Positions 1 to 8,687 of a stretch of DNA of 20,659 bases are shown here, one piece after another. The translations under genes were made by a program, and so were the position numbers. How positions within the stretch are numbered: position 1 is the stretch's first letter; each line of letters begins with the position of its first letter. The notes under the pieces were generated by a model. The model was not told the DNA's origin. It ran no database searches and saw only the letters and a program-made list of their open reading frames with translations. The stretch comes from Bacteroidales bacterium (GTDB lineage: Bacteria > Bacteroidota > Bacteroidia > Bacteroidales > Dysgonomonadaceae), in assembly GCA_012518155.1 (NCBI GenBank), contig JAAYTC010000187.1:1-20659 (forward strand). The letters are read 5' to 3'.

Positions 1-1375
1 CCGGTCTGAAGGGACGCCCGCCCGATTTTTTCTCCCATTTGCTATCCCCTCTTTCCCTTGGTTCGAAGGGACGTTTAGGGGGGTGCCGATCCGCGTCGCG
101 GGACTCACCTCGAGGCCTCTCTTCGCCTTGATCGGCTCGTTGCGAGCGGCGGTACCCTTCACGGGAGTTTCTTTGGTAGTGATCTTCATCGGTTCGCCTC
201 TCGCGTATCTTGTCCCGTTTAGGGCGGTCGTCTCGTTTACCGGCAAATATCTCGTATTCACGCATTTCACATTCTAACGCCCCATTGTAAAGGAAAAAGC
301 GGCGGGAATGGCGCAGTCCGATCGCGTCGAACGACTCTTTCCGGTAGCTCAGCACGTAGGCACGATACCCCGTGAACACATGCTTCAACCGCTCTCCTAT
401 CATCGAGTAAAGGCCCTCCAACTCCTCCACCTTCATCCGTTCACCGTAAGGAGGATTGGTCATTAATACTCCTCCTGCTGCCGGTGCTACTTCGTATTGC
501 TGAAAAGGCTTCACGCTGATCTCGATGTACTTTTTCAATCCGGCGTTCTTGATATTCTTATCCGCGATTGCAATGGCTTTTGAAGAAACATCGGAGCCGA
601 TAATGGGATGAAGAAACTCCTTCGCTCCCGATTCGTCGTTATAGATCGTGCTAAAAAGTTCTTGATCGAAGTCGCTCCACTTCTCGAACCCGAAGTGCTG
701 CCTATGAATTCCCGGGGGAATGCCTAAGGCGATCATGGCCGCCTCGATCAACAGCGTTCCCGATCCGCACATCGGATCCACGAACGGACTCTCTCCACGC
801 CAACCCGACTTCAGGATCATCCCCGCTGCCAACACTTCGTTGAGCGGTGCTTCAGTCTGTGCGATCCGGTACCCACGCTTATGCAGCGATTCACCGGAAC
901 TATCCAACGAAAGGGTGCACTTGTTGTGTGCCACGTGGATATTCAACACCACATCGGGATTGGAAACGCTGACCGACGGCCGTTTGTCGTACCGCTCATA
1001 AAACCAGTCGGCAATGGCATCTTTAACCTTGTAAGCGACAAATTTCGAGTGAGAGAAAATATGAGAAAAGACGACCGCGTCGATCGAAAAGGTGGTGTCG
1101 AGCGTGAGGTGCTCTTCCCAATTCAGCTCTTTCACGGCCTGGTACACCTCATCGGCACTGTTCGCTTTAAAATTGTAGATCGGCTTTAGGATACGCAAGG
1201 CGGTGCGACAATGCACGTTGGCTTTATACATCAGCGCTTTATCGCCCGAAAAAGAGACCATCCGGGTACCTATTTCCACGTCGTTAGCTCCTAACGCGAT
1301 CAGCTCTTCGGCAAGCACATCCTCCAGTTCGGCCATCGTTTTGGCGACCATCGGGAATGTTTGGGAATTGTTCAT
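1..1375 (-). CDS. THUMP-domain class I SAM-dependent RNA methyltransferase, 3' end cut by window edge
   Basis: The frame is open from an ATG at 1373-1375 to the left edge, giving 458 residues with no stop. A THUMP-like RNA-binding region covers roughly residues 45-155. The Rossmann methyltransferase domain follows, with the SAM-binding motif VDPMCGSGT at 199-207 and the catalytic NPPYG motif at 307-311. This order matches the RlmL/YcbY N-terminal half family, which makes N2-methylguanine in RNA (23S rRNA in the E. coli member). From about residue 380 the protein becomes a hydrophilic, Arg-rich tail (RPKRDK, RERR, KRPFEPRERG, GGRPFRP) that is probably disordered and RNA-binding. A Bacteroidota-type promoter lies just upstream and overlaps the end of the next gene. 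The family call is secure; the exact target nucleotide is not. Confidence 0.93.
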   Translation of the reverse strand, partial: MNNSQTFPMVAKTMAELEDVLAEELIALGANDVEIGTRMVSFSGDKALMYKANVHCRTALRILKPIYNFKANSADEVYQAVKELNWEEHLTLDTTFSIDAVVFSHIFSHSKFVAYKVKDAIADWFYERYDKRPSVSVSNPDVVLNIHVAHNKCTLSLDSSGESLHKRGYRIAQTEAPLNEVLAAGMILKSGWRGESPFVDPMCGSGTLLIEAAMIALGIPPGIHRQHFGFEKWSDFDQELFSTIYNDESGAKEFLHPIIGSDVSSKAIAIADKNIKNAGLKKYIEISVKPFQQYEVAPAAGGVLMTNPPYGERMKVEELEGLYSMIGERLKHVFTGYRAYVLSYRKESFDAIGLRHSRRFFLYNGALECEMREYEIFAGKRDDRPKRDKIRERRTDEDHYQRNSREGYRRSQRADQGEERPRGESRDADRHPPKRPFEPRERGDSKWEKKSGGRPFRP

Positions 1376-1419
1376 CAATATGTTGAAGTTGATTTATATG
1401 AATTGTAAACGATAGAGTA

Positions 1420-1448
1420 CAAAGATAGATACAATTCGCGACTTACAA
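1420..1448 (-). promoter_or_regulatory. Promoter of the RNA methyltransferase gene
   Basis: On the minus strand a TATCTTTG (1420-1427) matches the Bacteroidota -7 consensus TAnnTTTG. A TTG (1446-1448) sits 18 bases upstream at the -33 position. The -33 element overlaps the last codons of the GHL10 gene. The 5' untranslated region would be about 40 bases. Confidence 0.6.
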
Positions 1449-2966
1449 CTTTACTTTTATTTTTCTTGCTTTCGATTCGTTCCAGAAAGCATCCAACGCG
1501 GTCACCACATACGTGTACCGGTTTGTCCCTCCTTCGTACGGTAATACGAAAAAGTTTTCGGGGGTAATACCCACGATGTTCTCGGCACGCCCAATATCCA
1601 CTTTCTCTCCTCGCGCGAAGCGATACACCACGAAGCGTTGCGCGGATTCAGGATCTCGGAGTTGCTTCTGGTGCTCCCACGCGAGGAAATGCATGTCTTC
1701 CGTGAACACCTGGTTCAGTTTTTTCACCCGGCCCGGCCGCCCCTCGTGCATGTGCGTGTACGCGGGAATAAGAGAAGGCGCTTTATGCAGTCCGTTTTTC
1801 ATCGCGTCGGCTACCCCTTCAAAGTTATCGAGGATCTGGTAACCATACCAGTAGCAATTGCCATGCACGTGGGGCATCGCTCGTGTTTGATGGATTTTGA
1901 TATCCAACTCGTTCCTGTCGATGCTACGTTTCAGGTCCTGCCCTATATAGAGCGGCTGCTCAAAATTATGCTCGTTCCACCAGTGCAACAGGGTAGTATA
2001 ATCGGCCGCGGCATGCCCTCTTTCCCAATAGAGTTGCGGCAGGTTGTAATCGATCCAGCCCTTCTCTACCCACAGTTTAATGTCCGCGTACAGGTCGTCG
2101 TAATTTTGCAGTCCGTTGGTATCGCTCCCCTGGGGGTCGCTCCGTTTATTCCGGTAAATCCCGAAAGGGCTGATTCCGAACCGCACCCATGGCTTGGTCG
2201 AGGCGATGGTAAGCTTTATCTGTTGGATAAGTAGGTTCACGTTGTTCCGTCGCCACTCCCCCCGCTGGGAAGGTGAAAACCCTTGTGACGCGGCGTACAT
2301 GTTAAAACTCCGGTCGTCGGGAAACGCCTCCCCCGCGATGGGATAGGGATAAAAGTAGTCGTCCATATGGATGGCGTCCACGTTATACCGAGTCACGATA
2401 TCCCGCACCACTTCGCAGATGAATCCCCGGTTCTCCGGCAAGCCGGGATCGAAAAAGAGTTGGGTGCCGTATTGCACGAACCGCTCGGGGTTACGCCAGT
2501 AGATATGGTCGGGTGCCAAGCCATTATTCACGTGGGTCTTTACCCGGTAAGGATTCATCCACGCGTGCAACTCCATGCCACGTTTGTGGCACTCATCGAT
2601 TAGAAACGCGAGCGGGTCGAAGGAGGGATCGTCCGGTGCCACGCCCTGCGTCCCCGTGAGAAAGCGGCTCCACGGTTCCAAGTCGGAGCGGTAGAAAGCG
2701 TCTGCCTCCGGCCTGATCTGAAAGATCACCGCGTTGATACCCGCTTCGTCGAACTTACGCACCATCTCTGATAGGTAATGTTTCATCGCGGCACTGTTCA
2801 TCTGCCGGTAGCGGGATTGCCCCACCGTTTGTACCCACGCGCCGCGGAACTCATGTTTTGGAGCTCCCTCCGCCGTTCCCGAGGGGATCGTTCGCGTTGT
2901 GCCGCAAGCGGAGACTGACAGGAGCACACTGCTCAATAAAAAAAGATATACTATATGTTTACTCAT
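1443..2966 (-). CDS. GHL10 (DUF187) family glycoside-hydrolase-like lipoprotein
   Basis: A protein of about 507 residues. It starts with a lipoprotein signal peptide: MSKH, a hydrophobic stretch, then a lipobox LSVSAC with the modified Cys at residue 21, so it is predicted to be membrane-anchored outside the cytoplasm. The GHL10 domain begins at EFRGAWVQTV (about 39-48). It continues with a TIM-barrel-like pattern (INAVIFQIRPEADAFY, HAWMNPYRV, AIHMDDYFYP, FGISPFG) to about residue 365. The last 100 or so residues look like a small beta-sandwich, Fn3-like domain. Relatives such as YngK are predicted to act on cell-wall or other glycans, but the substrate is unknown. An in-frame GTG at 3008 would extend the protein; the ATG at 2966 is preferred because the signal peptide starts there. 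It lies 49 bases after the antiporter stop and may be co-transcribed with it. Confidence 0.9.
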   Translation of the reverse strand: MSKHIVYLFLLSSVLLSVSACGTTRTIPSGTAEGAPKHEFRGAWVQTVGQSRYRQMNSAAMKHYLSEMVRKFDEAGINAVIFQIRPEADAFYRSDLEPWSRFLTGTQGVAPDDPSFDPLAFLIDECHKRGMELHAWMNPYRVKTHVNNGLAPDHIYWRNPERFVQYGTQLFFDPGLPENRGFICEVVRDIVTRYNVDAIHMDDYFYPYPIAGEAFPDDRSFNMYAASQGFSPSQRGEWRRNNVNLLIQQIKLTIASTKPWVRFGISPFGIYRNKRSDPQGSDTNGLQNYDDLYADIKLWVEKGWIDYNLPQLYWERGHAAADYTTLLHWWNEHNFEQPLYIGQDLKRSIDRNELDIKIHQTRAMPHVHGNCYWYGYQILDNFEGVADAMKNGLHKAPSLIPAYTHMHEGRPGRVKKLNQVFTEDMHFLAWEHQKQLRDPESAQRFVVYRFARGEKVDIGRAENIVGITPENFFVLPYEGGTNRYTYVVTALDAFWNESKARKIKVKL

Positions 2967-3015
2967 TTCGTTTGAAAAAGTCGTTATCACACGTATGGCC
3001 CGTAACACTTCAAGG

Positions 3016-5085
3016 TCAGGGAATAAAAATATGGTCGTCGCTCTCGATCAACTGATCCACTTGATGCTGTTTCGGGTAGACCACGATCCGGTTATGATCG
3101 GGAAAGCGGTTCTCAATCCGTGTGGGTAAACTCTCCAACACAGGGATATGCGAAATGTAGCCTGGGTGTGCCGAAACCAGGAGAATCAAGTCGTCTTTCT
3201 TGATCATATCGCCACAAGACATCGGGTTGTTCCAATCAGTGAACGGTTCAAACGTGAAGTTCACGGACTTGTTTTGCTCCAGCATAGCGGCACGTGTATC
3301 GAGATCTCCCAGGTGCAAAACCGGGATTGAAAGCTCAGAGGAGAGCTTTGTCACCTTATTCACCCACATACCGAAGCCGTCCTCTTTTTCGACCAGTGGA
3401 GGAGTGATGACGACGATCCGTTTATTCAGGATTAGGTTTTGATCGAGATGGCATACAAACAAGTTTTTATCGGTGCTCTTGATGATCATCTCTATTTTCT
3501 CTCCCAAGAGTTTATCCCAAAGGCCCGCGCGGCCCGGCCACCCCAAGATAACAATATCGGTCATCGTCTCACGAGCAGTACGCATAATACCATCCGCCGG
3601 GCTGTGATCGATCGTCGTGATGATGTCCACGTTCACCTCGGCCGCCGTGGCAGTCGACACGAAATCTTGTAGCTGCTTTCTGAAGCTCACGATGTTTTTT
3701 TCCGCCTCCTCGTTATTTGGCACCACCCCAAGAAGGGATACCGGGTTGACCGATCCTTTATCCTTCAACAGTAGAGCCAACTCCACATGTTGTCCGATAT
3801 TGGTGGGATTCGCGATAGGCACCAAGATCTTCTCTTGTGCAAACTCACCCATTGAGTCGGTCGAGAGCGGTTCGCTTTCTTCCCTGATCACGATCTTACG
3901 TGCCGCTCGCTGTGTACTTACCGATGCTATGATGCAGGTGATAAGGATAAGGATAATGGTCCCGTTCAAGATATACACGTCCAAGATACCCGCTCGGTAC
4001 CCCACCAAAATAATCGCCAGCGTTGCCGCCGCGTGCGAGCTACTCAAACCAAAAATCAGGTCTCGCTGCGTGGAAGTATATCGGAATGTTTTCTGGGTGG
4101 CCCACGCGGCCAGCCATTTACCGACCAAGGCTACCACAGTGAGTGTCAAAGCCACTATAAGCGTCCACGGCCCATCCAGCAACACGGAAACGTCCACCAG
4201 CATCCCCACCGAGATAAGGAAGAGGGGAATAAAAAGGGCGTTTCCAAAAAACTCTATCCGGTTCATCAGTGCCGACGAGTGAGGAATCAGCCGGTTCAAT
4301 GCCAATCCCGCGGCAAACGCGCCGATGATCGGCTCGATCCCACCTAACTCCACCAGAAACCCGGCAGCAAACACCACGAAAAGAACGAAGATAAAGGTGG
4401 AATATTTTTCCGGCGCGGCACGCTTGAAAAACCATTTGGCAAAACGAGGCACCAGCACGAAGATGATAACAGAAAAGATTATCAACGAAATCAATAACCT
4501 GGCCAAGAAAGCGGGATTCACCCCTCCCGTGCTGTTCGATAAAATGATTGCCAAGATGATCAGCACCGCGGTATCGGTAAATATGGTCCCTCCCACGGTA
4601 ATGGCAACCGTCTGGTTGCGGGCGATGCCCATCCGGCTGACAATAGGATACGCCACCAACGTGTGGGTAGAGAACATGCTCGCGGTGAGGAAACTGGCGT
4701 TCGCGTCGTATCCTAACAAATAATAACAGACAGGGAACCCGATAATAAGGGGAATGATAAAGGTATAAAATCCGAAAGTAAGGCTTTTGTTCCGGTTCAG
4801 TTTAAACTCTCCCAAATCGAGCTCCAAGCCCGCGATAAACATGATGTAAAGCAGTCCAATAGTAGAAAACATCTGCATACCCGCGTGGCTGTTGCTGATC
4901 CAGTTGAGGCCGTAAGGGCCAATGATCACCCCCGCCACGATCAGTCCAATGATGCTGGGCACGTTTAACCGTTTGAGCAAGATGGGAGCTAAAAGCACGA
5001 TGAACAGCAATACGGCAAATATCAGTACCGGATTGGTAAAAGGCAACGCGAAATGGTGTTGTATTTCGGCCTGGAATGTCTCCAT
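3016..5085 (-). CDS. CPA2-type cation:proton antiporter with C-terminal USP-like cytoplasmic region
   Basis: About 689 residues. The first 400 or so are a series of hydrophobic segments typical of the CPA2 Na+(K+)/H+ exchanger fold, starting with NPVLIFAVLLFIVLLAPILL and VPSIIGLIVAGVIIGPYGLNW. A GGTIFTDTAVL segment lies in the region where family members carry the ion-binding acidic residue. From about residue 420 the chain is soluble (EKILVPIANPTN, DIVILGWPG), resembling one or two degenerate universal-stress-protein domains, probably regulatory. It would exchange monovalent cations for protons at the inner membrane; which ion cannot be read. The ATG at 5085 is chosen over an upstream TTG at 5151 because the hydrophobic region begins soon after it. 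It is divergent from uvrA. Confidence 0.9.
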   Translation of the reverse strand: METFQAEIQHHFALPFTNPVLIFAVLLFIVLLAPILLKRLNVPSIIGLIVAGVIIGPYGLNWISNSHAGMQMFSTIGLLYIMFIAGLELDLGEFKLNRNKSLTFGFYTFIIPLIIGFPVCYYLLGYDANASFLTASMFSTHTLVAYPIVSRMGIARNQTVAITVGGTIFTDTAVLIILAIILSNSTGGVNPAFLARLLISLIIFSVIIFVLVPRFAKWFFKRAAPEKYSTFIFVLFVVFAAGFLVELGGIEPIIGAFAAGLALNRLIPHSSALMNRIEFFGNALFIPLFLISVGMLVDVSVLLDGPWTLIVALTLTVVALVGKWLAAWATQKTFRYTSTQRDLIFGLSSSHAAATLAIILVGYRAGILDVYILNGTIILILITCIIASVSTQRAARKIVIREESEPLSTDSMGEFAQEKILVPIANPTNIGQHVELALLLKDKGSVNPVSLLGVVPNNEEAEKNIVSFRKQLQDFVSTATAAEVNVDIITTIDHSPADGIMRTARETMTDIVILGWPGRAGLWDKLLGEKIEMIIKSTDKNLFVCHLDQNLILNKRIVVITPPLVEKEDGFGMWVNKVTKLSSELSIPVLHLGDLDTRAAMLEQNKSVNFTFEPFTDWNNPMSCGDMIKKDDLILLVSAHPGYISHIPVLESLPTRIENRFPDHNRIVVYPKQHQVDQLIESDDHIFIP

Positions 5086-5148
5086 AAAAATTCTTTTTGA
5101 TAAAATGAAAGCGGCAAAACCTCCAACAGGATCCGCTCCAATACAGCA

Positions 5149-5156
5149 CAAAATTA
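5149..5156 (-). promoter_or_regulatory. Candidate -7 element for the antiporter
   Basis: TAATTTTG on the minus strand fits TAnnTTTG and lies 63 bases upstream of the chosen ATG. No clear TTG is seen at the -33 position, so the call is tentative. Confidence 0.35.
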
Positions 5157-5208
5157 ATTATTTTCTTTGATTCAGAGGAACCCGACGGAAAGGAATCGAT
5201 AAAATTCT

Positions 5209-5216
5209 TATATTCG
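5209..5216 (+). promoter_or_regulatory. Weak candidate -7 element for uvrA
   Basis: TATATTCG differs at one position from TAnnTTTG and lies 20 bases before the uvrA ATG. No -33 TTG and no recognisable damage-response operator were seen in the 151-base divergent spacer. Confidence 0.25.
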
Positions 5217-5236
5217 CGGGTTATAGCAAAGTCAAT

Positions 5237-8035
5237 ATGAGCAACCCCAAGCAAATCGAAATAAAGGGGGCACGCGTCAATAATCTCAAGAATATCGACG
5301 TGAACATCCCCCGCAACACGTTCACGGTTATCACAGGCCTCTCCGGCTCCGGAAAATCATCCCTCGCTTTCGACACCCTCTACGCGGAGGGGCAACGTCG
5401 TTACGTGGAGAGCCTCTCCGCGTATGCCCGGCAATTCTTGGGCCGGATGAACAAACCGGAATGCGACTATATCAAAGGCATCCCACCTGCCATTGCCATC
5501 GAGCAGAAAGTAAATACCCGCAACCCTCGCTCAACCGTGGGCACCTCCACCGAGATCTATGAATACATGCGGCTCCTTTACGCGCGCGTGGGAAGGACCA
5601 TCTCCCCTATCTCCGGGAAAGAGGTGAAACGCCATTACGTGCACGACGTGGTGGAAAAGATGCAGGAGTACCGTGAAGGGACCCGCCTCGCGGTAATGGC
5701 ACGCCTTCAAATAAGGAGTGAGCGTACCCCGCGGGAACAGTTAGAGATACTGATGAAAGAGGGATTTACCCGGGTGGACGTGGGGGAACAGTTTTACCGG
5801 ATCGATGAGCTGCTGGAAGAAAAGAAACTCCCCCCGGCCGACGATATATTGCTGGTGATCGACCGCCTCTCCTGCTCGTCGGACAAGGCGACGGTAAACC
5901 GACTGTCGGACTCTGTAGAGACCGCCTTCCTGGAAGGGAATGGCGAATGCATCCTCCGTTTTTGGGGTGAGGAGGGGATTGAAACCTACGAATTCTCCAA
6001 CCGATTCGAGGCGGACGGAATGGTATTTGAAGAACCTACCGAGTTGATGTTCAACTTCAATAGCCCGGCCGGAGCATGCCCTAAATGTGAAGGATTCGGG
6101 AAAATCGTGGGAATCGACGAGAACCTGGTGATTCCCGATAAGAGCCTCTCCGTGCAAGAGGAGTCCGTGCAGTGCTGGAAAGGGGAAAAAATGAGCGAGT
6201 GGCGAAAGGAGTTCGTGCGCAACGCGTACAAGGCCGACTTCCCGATTCACCGGGCTTATTACGATCTGACAGAGGTAGAAAAAGATATTCTTTGGAACGG
6301 CCGTCACGACCTTGAGATCTATGGCATCAACGACTTTTTCGGAATGTTGGAACGAAACCTCTACAAGATTCAGTACAGGGTGATGTTGGCACGTTATCGT
6401 GGCAAGACCGACTGTACCCTTTGCAAGGGAGCTCGACTTAAACAGGAAGCACTGCACGTGAAAGTGGGAGGCAAATCGATTGCCGAACTGGTGCTCCTGC
6501 CTGTCACGGAACTCATACCCTTCTTCGAAGATCTCCCATTGAGCAAATCGGAAGCAACCATCGCGGAGCGGCTGCTCACCGAAATACGAAACCGTCTCCA
6601 GTTCCTGCTGGACGTGGGATTAGGATACCTCACGCTGAACCGGCTCTCCAACACCCTTTCCGGGGGCGAAAGTCAACGCATCAACCTGGTATCGTCACTG
6701 GGGAGCAGCTTGGTGGGCTCGTTATATATTTTGGATGAGCCCAGCATAGGGCTTCATTCGCGCGACACCCACCTGCTTATTGGCGTGTTAAAAGAACTGC
6801 AACGGCCGGGCAATACGGTGGTGGTGGTGGAACACGACGAAGAGATCATCCGGGCGGCGGACTACATTGTAGATATTGGACCGCTCGCGGGGCGATTGGG
6901 GGGCGAAGTGATCTACCAGGGCAAAGTGGCGGAACTGGAAGAAAAAAGCGACAGCTTCACGGTAAAATACCTTACCGGAGAGGAGAAGATCGAGGTGCCC
7001 AAAACACGTAGAAAGTGGAACAACTATATCGAGGTGAAGGGGGCACGACAAAACAACCTCAAGAATATCGATGTGAAATTCCCGCTCAGCGTGATGACGG
7101 TGGTCACCGGGGTGAGCGGTTCGGGCAAATCGTCCTTAGTGAACGACGTGTTATTTAACGCGCTTCAGCACGAGTACAAGGAGACGCCTTTGCAGCGTGC
7201 CGAGTTCAACGGTATCAGTGGCGATATAAAGCTGATGCAGGCAGCGGAGTACGTGGACCAGAACCCGATCGGGAAATCGTCCCGCTCCAACCCGGCTACC
7301 TACCTCAAGGCGTACGATGAGGTCCGAAAACTGTTCGCGGCCCAGCCTCTCTCGAAACAGATGGGGTTCACCCCGGCCTATTTTTCCTTTAACGTGGAGG
7401 GAGGCCGCTGCGATGAGTGCAAGGGAGAAGGGACGATCACCGTGGAGATGCAGTTCATGGCCGATATTCAGCTGGAGTGCGAGTCGTGCCATGGGAAGCG
7501 ATTTTCGCCCGAAGTGCTGGAAGTAGAATACAAGGGGATGTCGATTCACGACGTGCTGGAGATGACCGTAAGCCAGGCGTTCGAGTTCTTCGGGAAACAG
7601 AAAGGGGCGACCGAGAAAAAGATCGCGAAAAAAATTCGCCCCCTTCAAGATGTAGGATTGGGATACCTGAAACTGGGACAATCCTCCTCCACCCTTTCGG
7701 GCGGCGAGAACCAGCGGGTAAAATTGGCTTTTTACCTCGGTGAAGAAAAATCGAGGCCCACGATATTTATCTTCGATGAACCTACTACCGGGCTCCATTT
7801 TCACGACATCAAGACCCTGCTTAAAGCATTCGACGCGTTGATAGAGCGGGGACACACCGTGATCATCATAGAGCACAACATGGAGGTGATCAAGTGCGCC
7901 GACCATATCATTGATATCGGTCCCGAAGGTGGGAAAGCGGGAGGTTATATCGTGTGCGAGGGCACGCCGGAACAGGTCGCCCAATGCGAAACATCGCACA
8001 CCGGCCGTTTCTTAAAGGAGAAGTTGTTGCCGTAA
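5237..8035 (+). CDS. uvrA: Excinuclease ABC subunit A (UvrA)
   Basis: A 932-residue protein of normal length for UvrA, the DNA-damage recognition ATPase of nucleotide excision repair, which acts with UvrB and UvrC (neither is in this window). It has two ABC modules. Walker A is at GLSGSGKSS (34-42) and GVSGSGKSS (625-633). The signature motifs are LSGGESQR (474-481) and LSGGENQR (820-827). Walker B segments are LYILDEPSIGLH and IFIFDEPTTGLH. Cys pairs CPKC, CTLC, CDEC and CESC are the expected zinc-binding pairs. The second zinc module (RCDECKGEG ... CESCHGKRF) is intact, as needed for damage recognition. It is transcribed alone and divergently from the antiporter. Bacteroidota often carry more than one UvrA paralogue, so this need not be the only copy. 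Confidence 0.97.
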   Translation: MSNPKQIEIKGARVNNLKNIDVNIPRNTFTVITGLSGSGKSSLAFDTLYAEGQRRYVESLSAYARQFLGRMNKPECDYIKGIPPAIAIEQKVNTRNPRSTVGTSTEIYEYMRLLYARVGRTISPISGKEVKRHYVHDVVEKMQEYREGTRLAVMARLQIRSERTPREQLEILMKEGFTRVDVGEQFYRIDELLEEKKLPPADDILLVIDRLSCSSDKATVNRLSDSVETAFLEGNGECILRFWGEEGIETYEFSNRFEADGMVFEEPTELMFNFNSPAGACPKCEGFGKIVGIDENLVIPDKSLSVQEESVQCWKGEKMSEWRKEFVRNAYKADFPIHRAYYDLTEVEKDILWNGRHDLEIYGINDFFGMLERNLYKIQYRVMLARYRGKTDCTLCKGARLKQEALHVKVGGKSIAELVLLPVTELIPFFEDLPLSKSEATIAERLLTEIRNRLQFLLDVGLGYLTLNRLSNTLSGGESQRINLVSSLGSSLVGSLYILDEPSIGLHSRDTHLLIGVLKELQRPGNTVVVVEHDEEIIRAADYIVDIGPLAGRLGGEVIYQGKVAELEEKSDSFTVKYLTGEEKIEVPKTRRKWNNYIEVKGARQNNLKNIDVKFPLSVMTVVTGVSGSGKSSLVNDVLFNALQHEYKETPLQRAEFNGISGDIKLMQAAEYVDQNPIGKSSRSNPATYLKAYDEVRKLFAAQPLSKQMGFTPAYFSFNVEGGRCDECKGEGTITVEMQFMADIQLECESCHGKRFSPEVLEVEYKGMSIHDVLEMTVSQAFEFFGKQKGATEKKIAKKIRPLQDVGLGYLKLGQSSSTLSGGENQRVKLAFYLGEEKSRPTIFIFDEPTTGLHFHDIKTLLKAFDALIERGHTVIIIEHNMEVIKCADHIIDIGPEGGKAGGYIVCEGTPEQVAQCETSHTGRFLKEKLLP

Positions 8036-8050
8036 CAAAGAGTTAATCAT

Positions 8051-8081
8051 TTGGTCGTTACAATCAAACCTACTATATTTG
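8051..8081 (+). promoter_or_regulatory. Promoter of the DUF4160-DUF2442 pair, near-leaderless
   Basis: TTG (8051-8053) and TATATTTG (8074-8081) are separated by 20 bases and match both Bacteroidota promoter elements. The ATG of the DUF4160 gene begins only 7 bases after the -7 element, so the transcript should have almost no 5' leader. Confidence 0.65.
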
Positions 8082-8088
8082 GCAAACT

Positions 8089-8346
8089 ATGCCAACCGTT
8101 AGTGAATTCTTTGGGATTACAATTAAAATAACGTACCTCGATCACAATCCACCCCATTTCCATGCCTATTACGGCGAACAAAAAGCCATCATTGAAATTG
8201 AAAATGGACGTGTAAAAGGGTACATGTCTGAAAGAGCCATTCGTTTGATTTTCGAATGGATGGAAATGCATCGAAAAGAATTAAAAGAGGCTTGGCGCAA
8301 AGCTAAAAACGGAGAGAAACCTTCTAAAATTGAGCCGTTACGATGA
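8089..8346 (+). CDS. DUF4160 domain protein
   Basis: An 85-residue protein that is nearly all DUF4160. The family's start is recognisable: MPTVSEFFGI, then a DHNPPHFHAYYG segment (18-29) with the conserved NPPHFH. The C-terminal half is a predicted helix rich in Lys and Glu. No biochemical function is established for this family to my knowledge. The stop overlaps the next start by four bases (ATGA), so the two are translationally coupled. Genes for DUF4160 and DUF2442 are often adjacent in bacteria, which has led to the guess of a toxin-antitoxin-like module; that remains inference. Two sampled 60-base lines of this gene are 37-40% GC against about 58% for a line inside uvrA, which suggests recent acquisition. 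Confidence 0.88.
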   Translation: MPTVSEFFGITIKITYLDHNPPHFHAYYGEQKAIIEIENGRVKGYMSERAIRLIFEWMEMHRKELKEAWRKAKNGEKPSKIEPLR

Positions 8347-8624
8347 ATGATAATCTATTTATTGAAATAATAGAAGCCGAGTATGTAGAGGAATACAAGC
8401 TGTATGTGGTATTTAATAACGGGAAACGAATGACAGTAGATTTTCACGATTTGCTGTTTAAGCTCCAATACCCTGTATTTCTACCATTACGCGATAAAGA
8501 GCGCTTTCGCAATTTTAAAATCACTGATACGCTCGAATGGGAAGAGGGGACGATTGATATTGCGCCAGAGACCGTGTATGAAATGGGTAAAAACATAGAC
8601 TCGGATATTGTTGCGGAGCCCTGA
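8343..8624 (+). CDS. DUF2442 domain protein
   Basis: 93 residues matching the DUF2442 pattern: IIEAEYVEEYKLYVVFNNGK, then VDFHDLLFKL, FRNFKITDTLEWEEGTIDIAPETVYE. The family is a small alpha/beta domain of unknown role, usually found as a partner of DUF4160 or of small DNA-binding proteins. It overlaps the DUF4160 gene by ATGA and shares its promoter and its lower GC content. If the pair is a toxin-antitoxin module, which member is toxic cannot be told from sequence. Confidence 0.88.
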   Translation: MNDNLFIEIIEAEYVEEYKLYVVFNNGKRMTVDFHDLLFKLQYPVFLPLRDKERFRNFKITDTLEWEEGTIDIAPETVYEMGKNIDSDIVAEP

Positions 8625-8687
8625 TCCTTAAAAAGAACGAGAGAGTTTTTCGCGAAAGACAGGTCTGCCTAAGAGAACGGTTTTTTC

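Noticed and set aside
1638..2234. Plus-strand frame of 198 codons
   Set aside because: It is antisense to the GHL10 gene, whose protein has a clear signal peptide and family motifs; the plus-strand product resembles nothing.
3006..3008. GTG as start of the GHL10 lipoprotein
   Set aside because: It adds 14 residues before a good lipoprotein signal peptide that starts at the ATG at 2966.
3617..4282. Plus-strand frame of 221 codons
   Set aside because: It is antisense to the antiporter, whose membrane segments are coherent along the minus strand.
5086..5236. Damage-response (LexA-type) operator before uvrA
   Set aside because: No convincing inverted repeat of a known LexA type was seen in the spacer.
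7151..7999. Long minus-strand frame (282 codons) inside uvrA
   Set aside because: It is the antisense shadow of uvrA's high-GC codons, has no recognisable domain, and the plus strand encodes an unmistakable UvrA.
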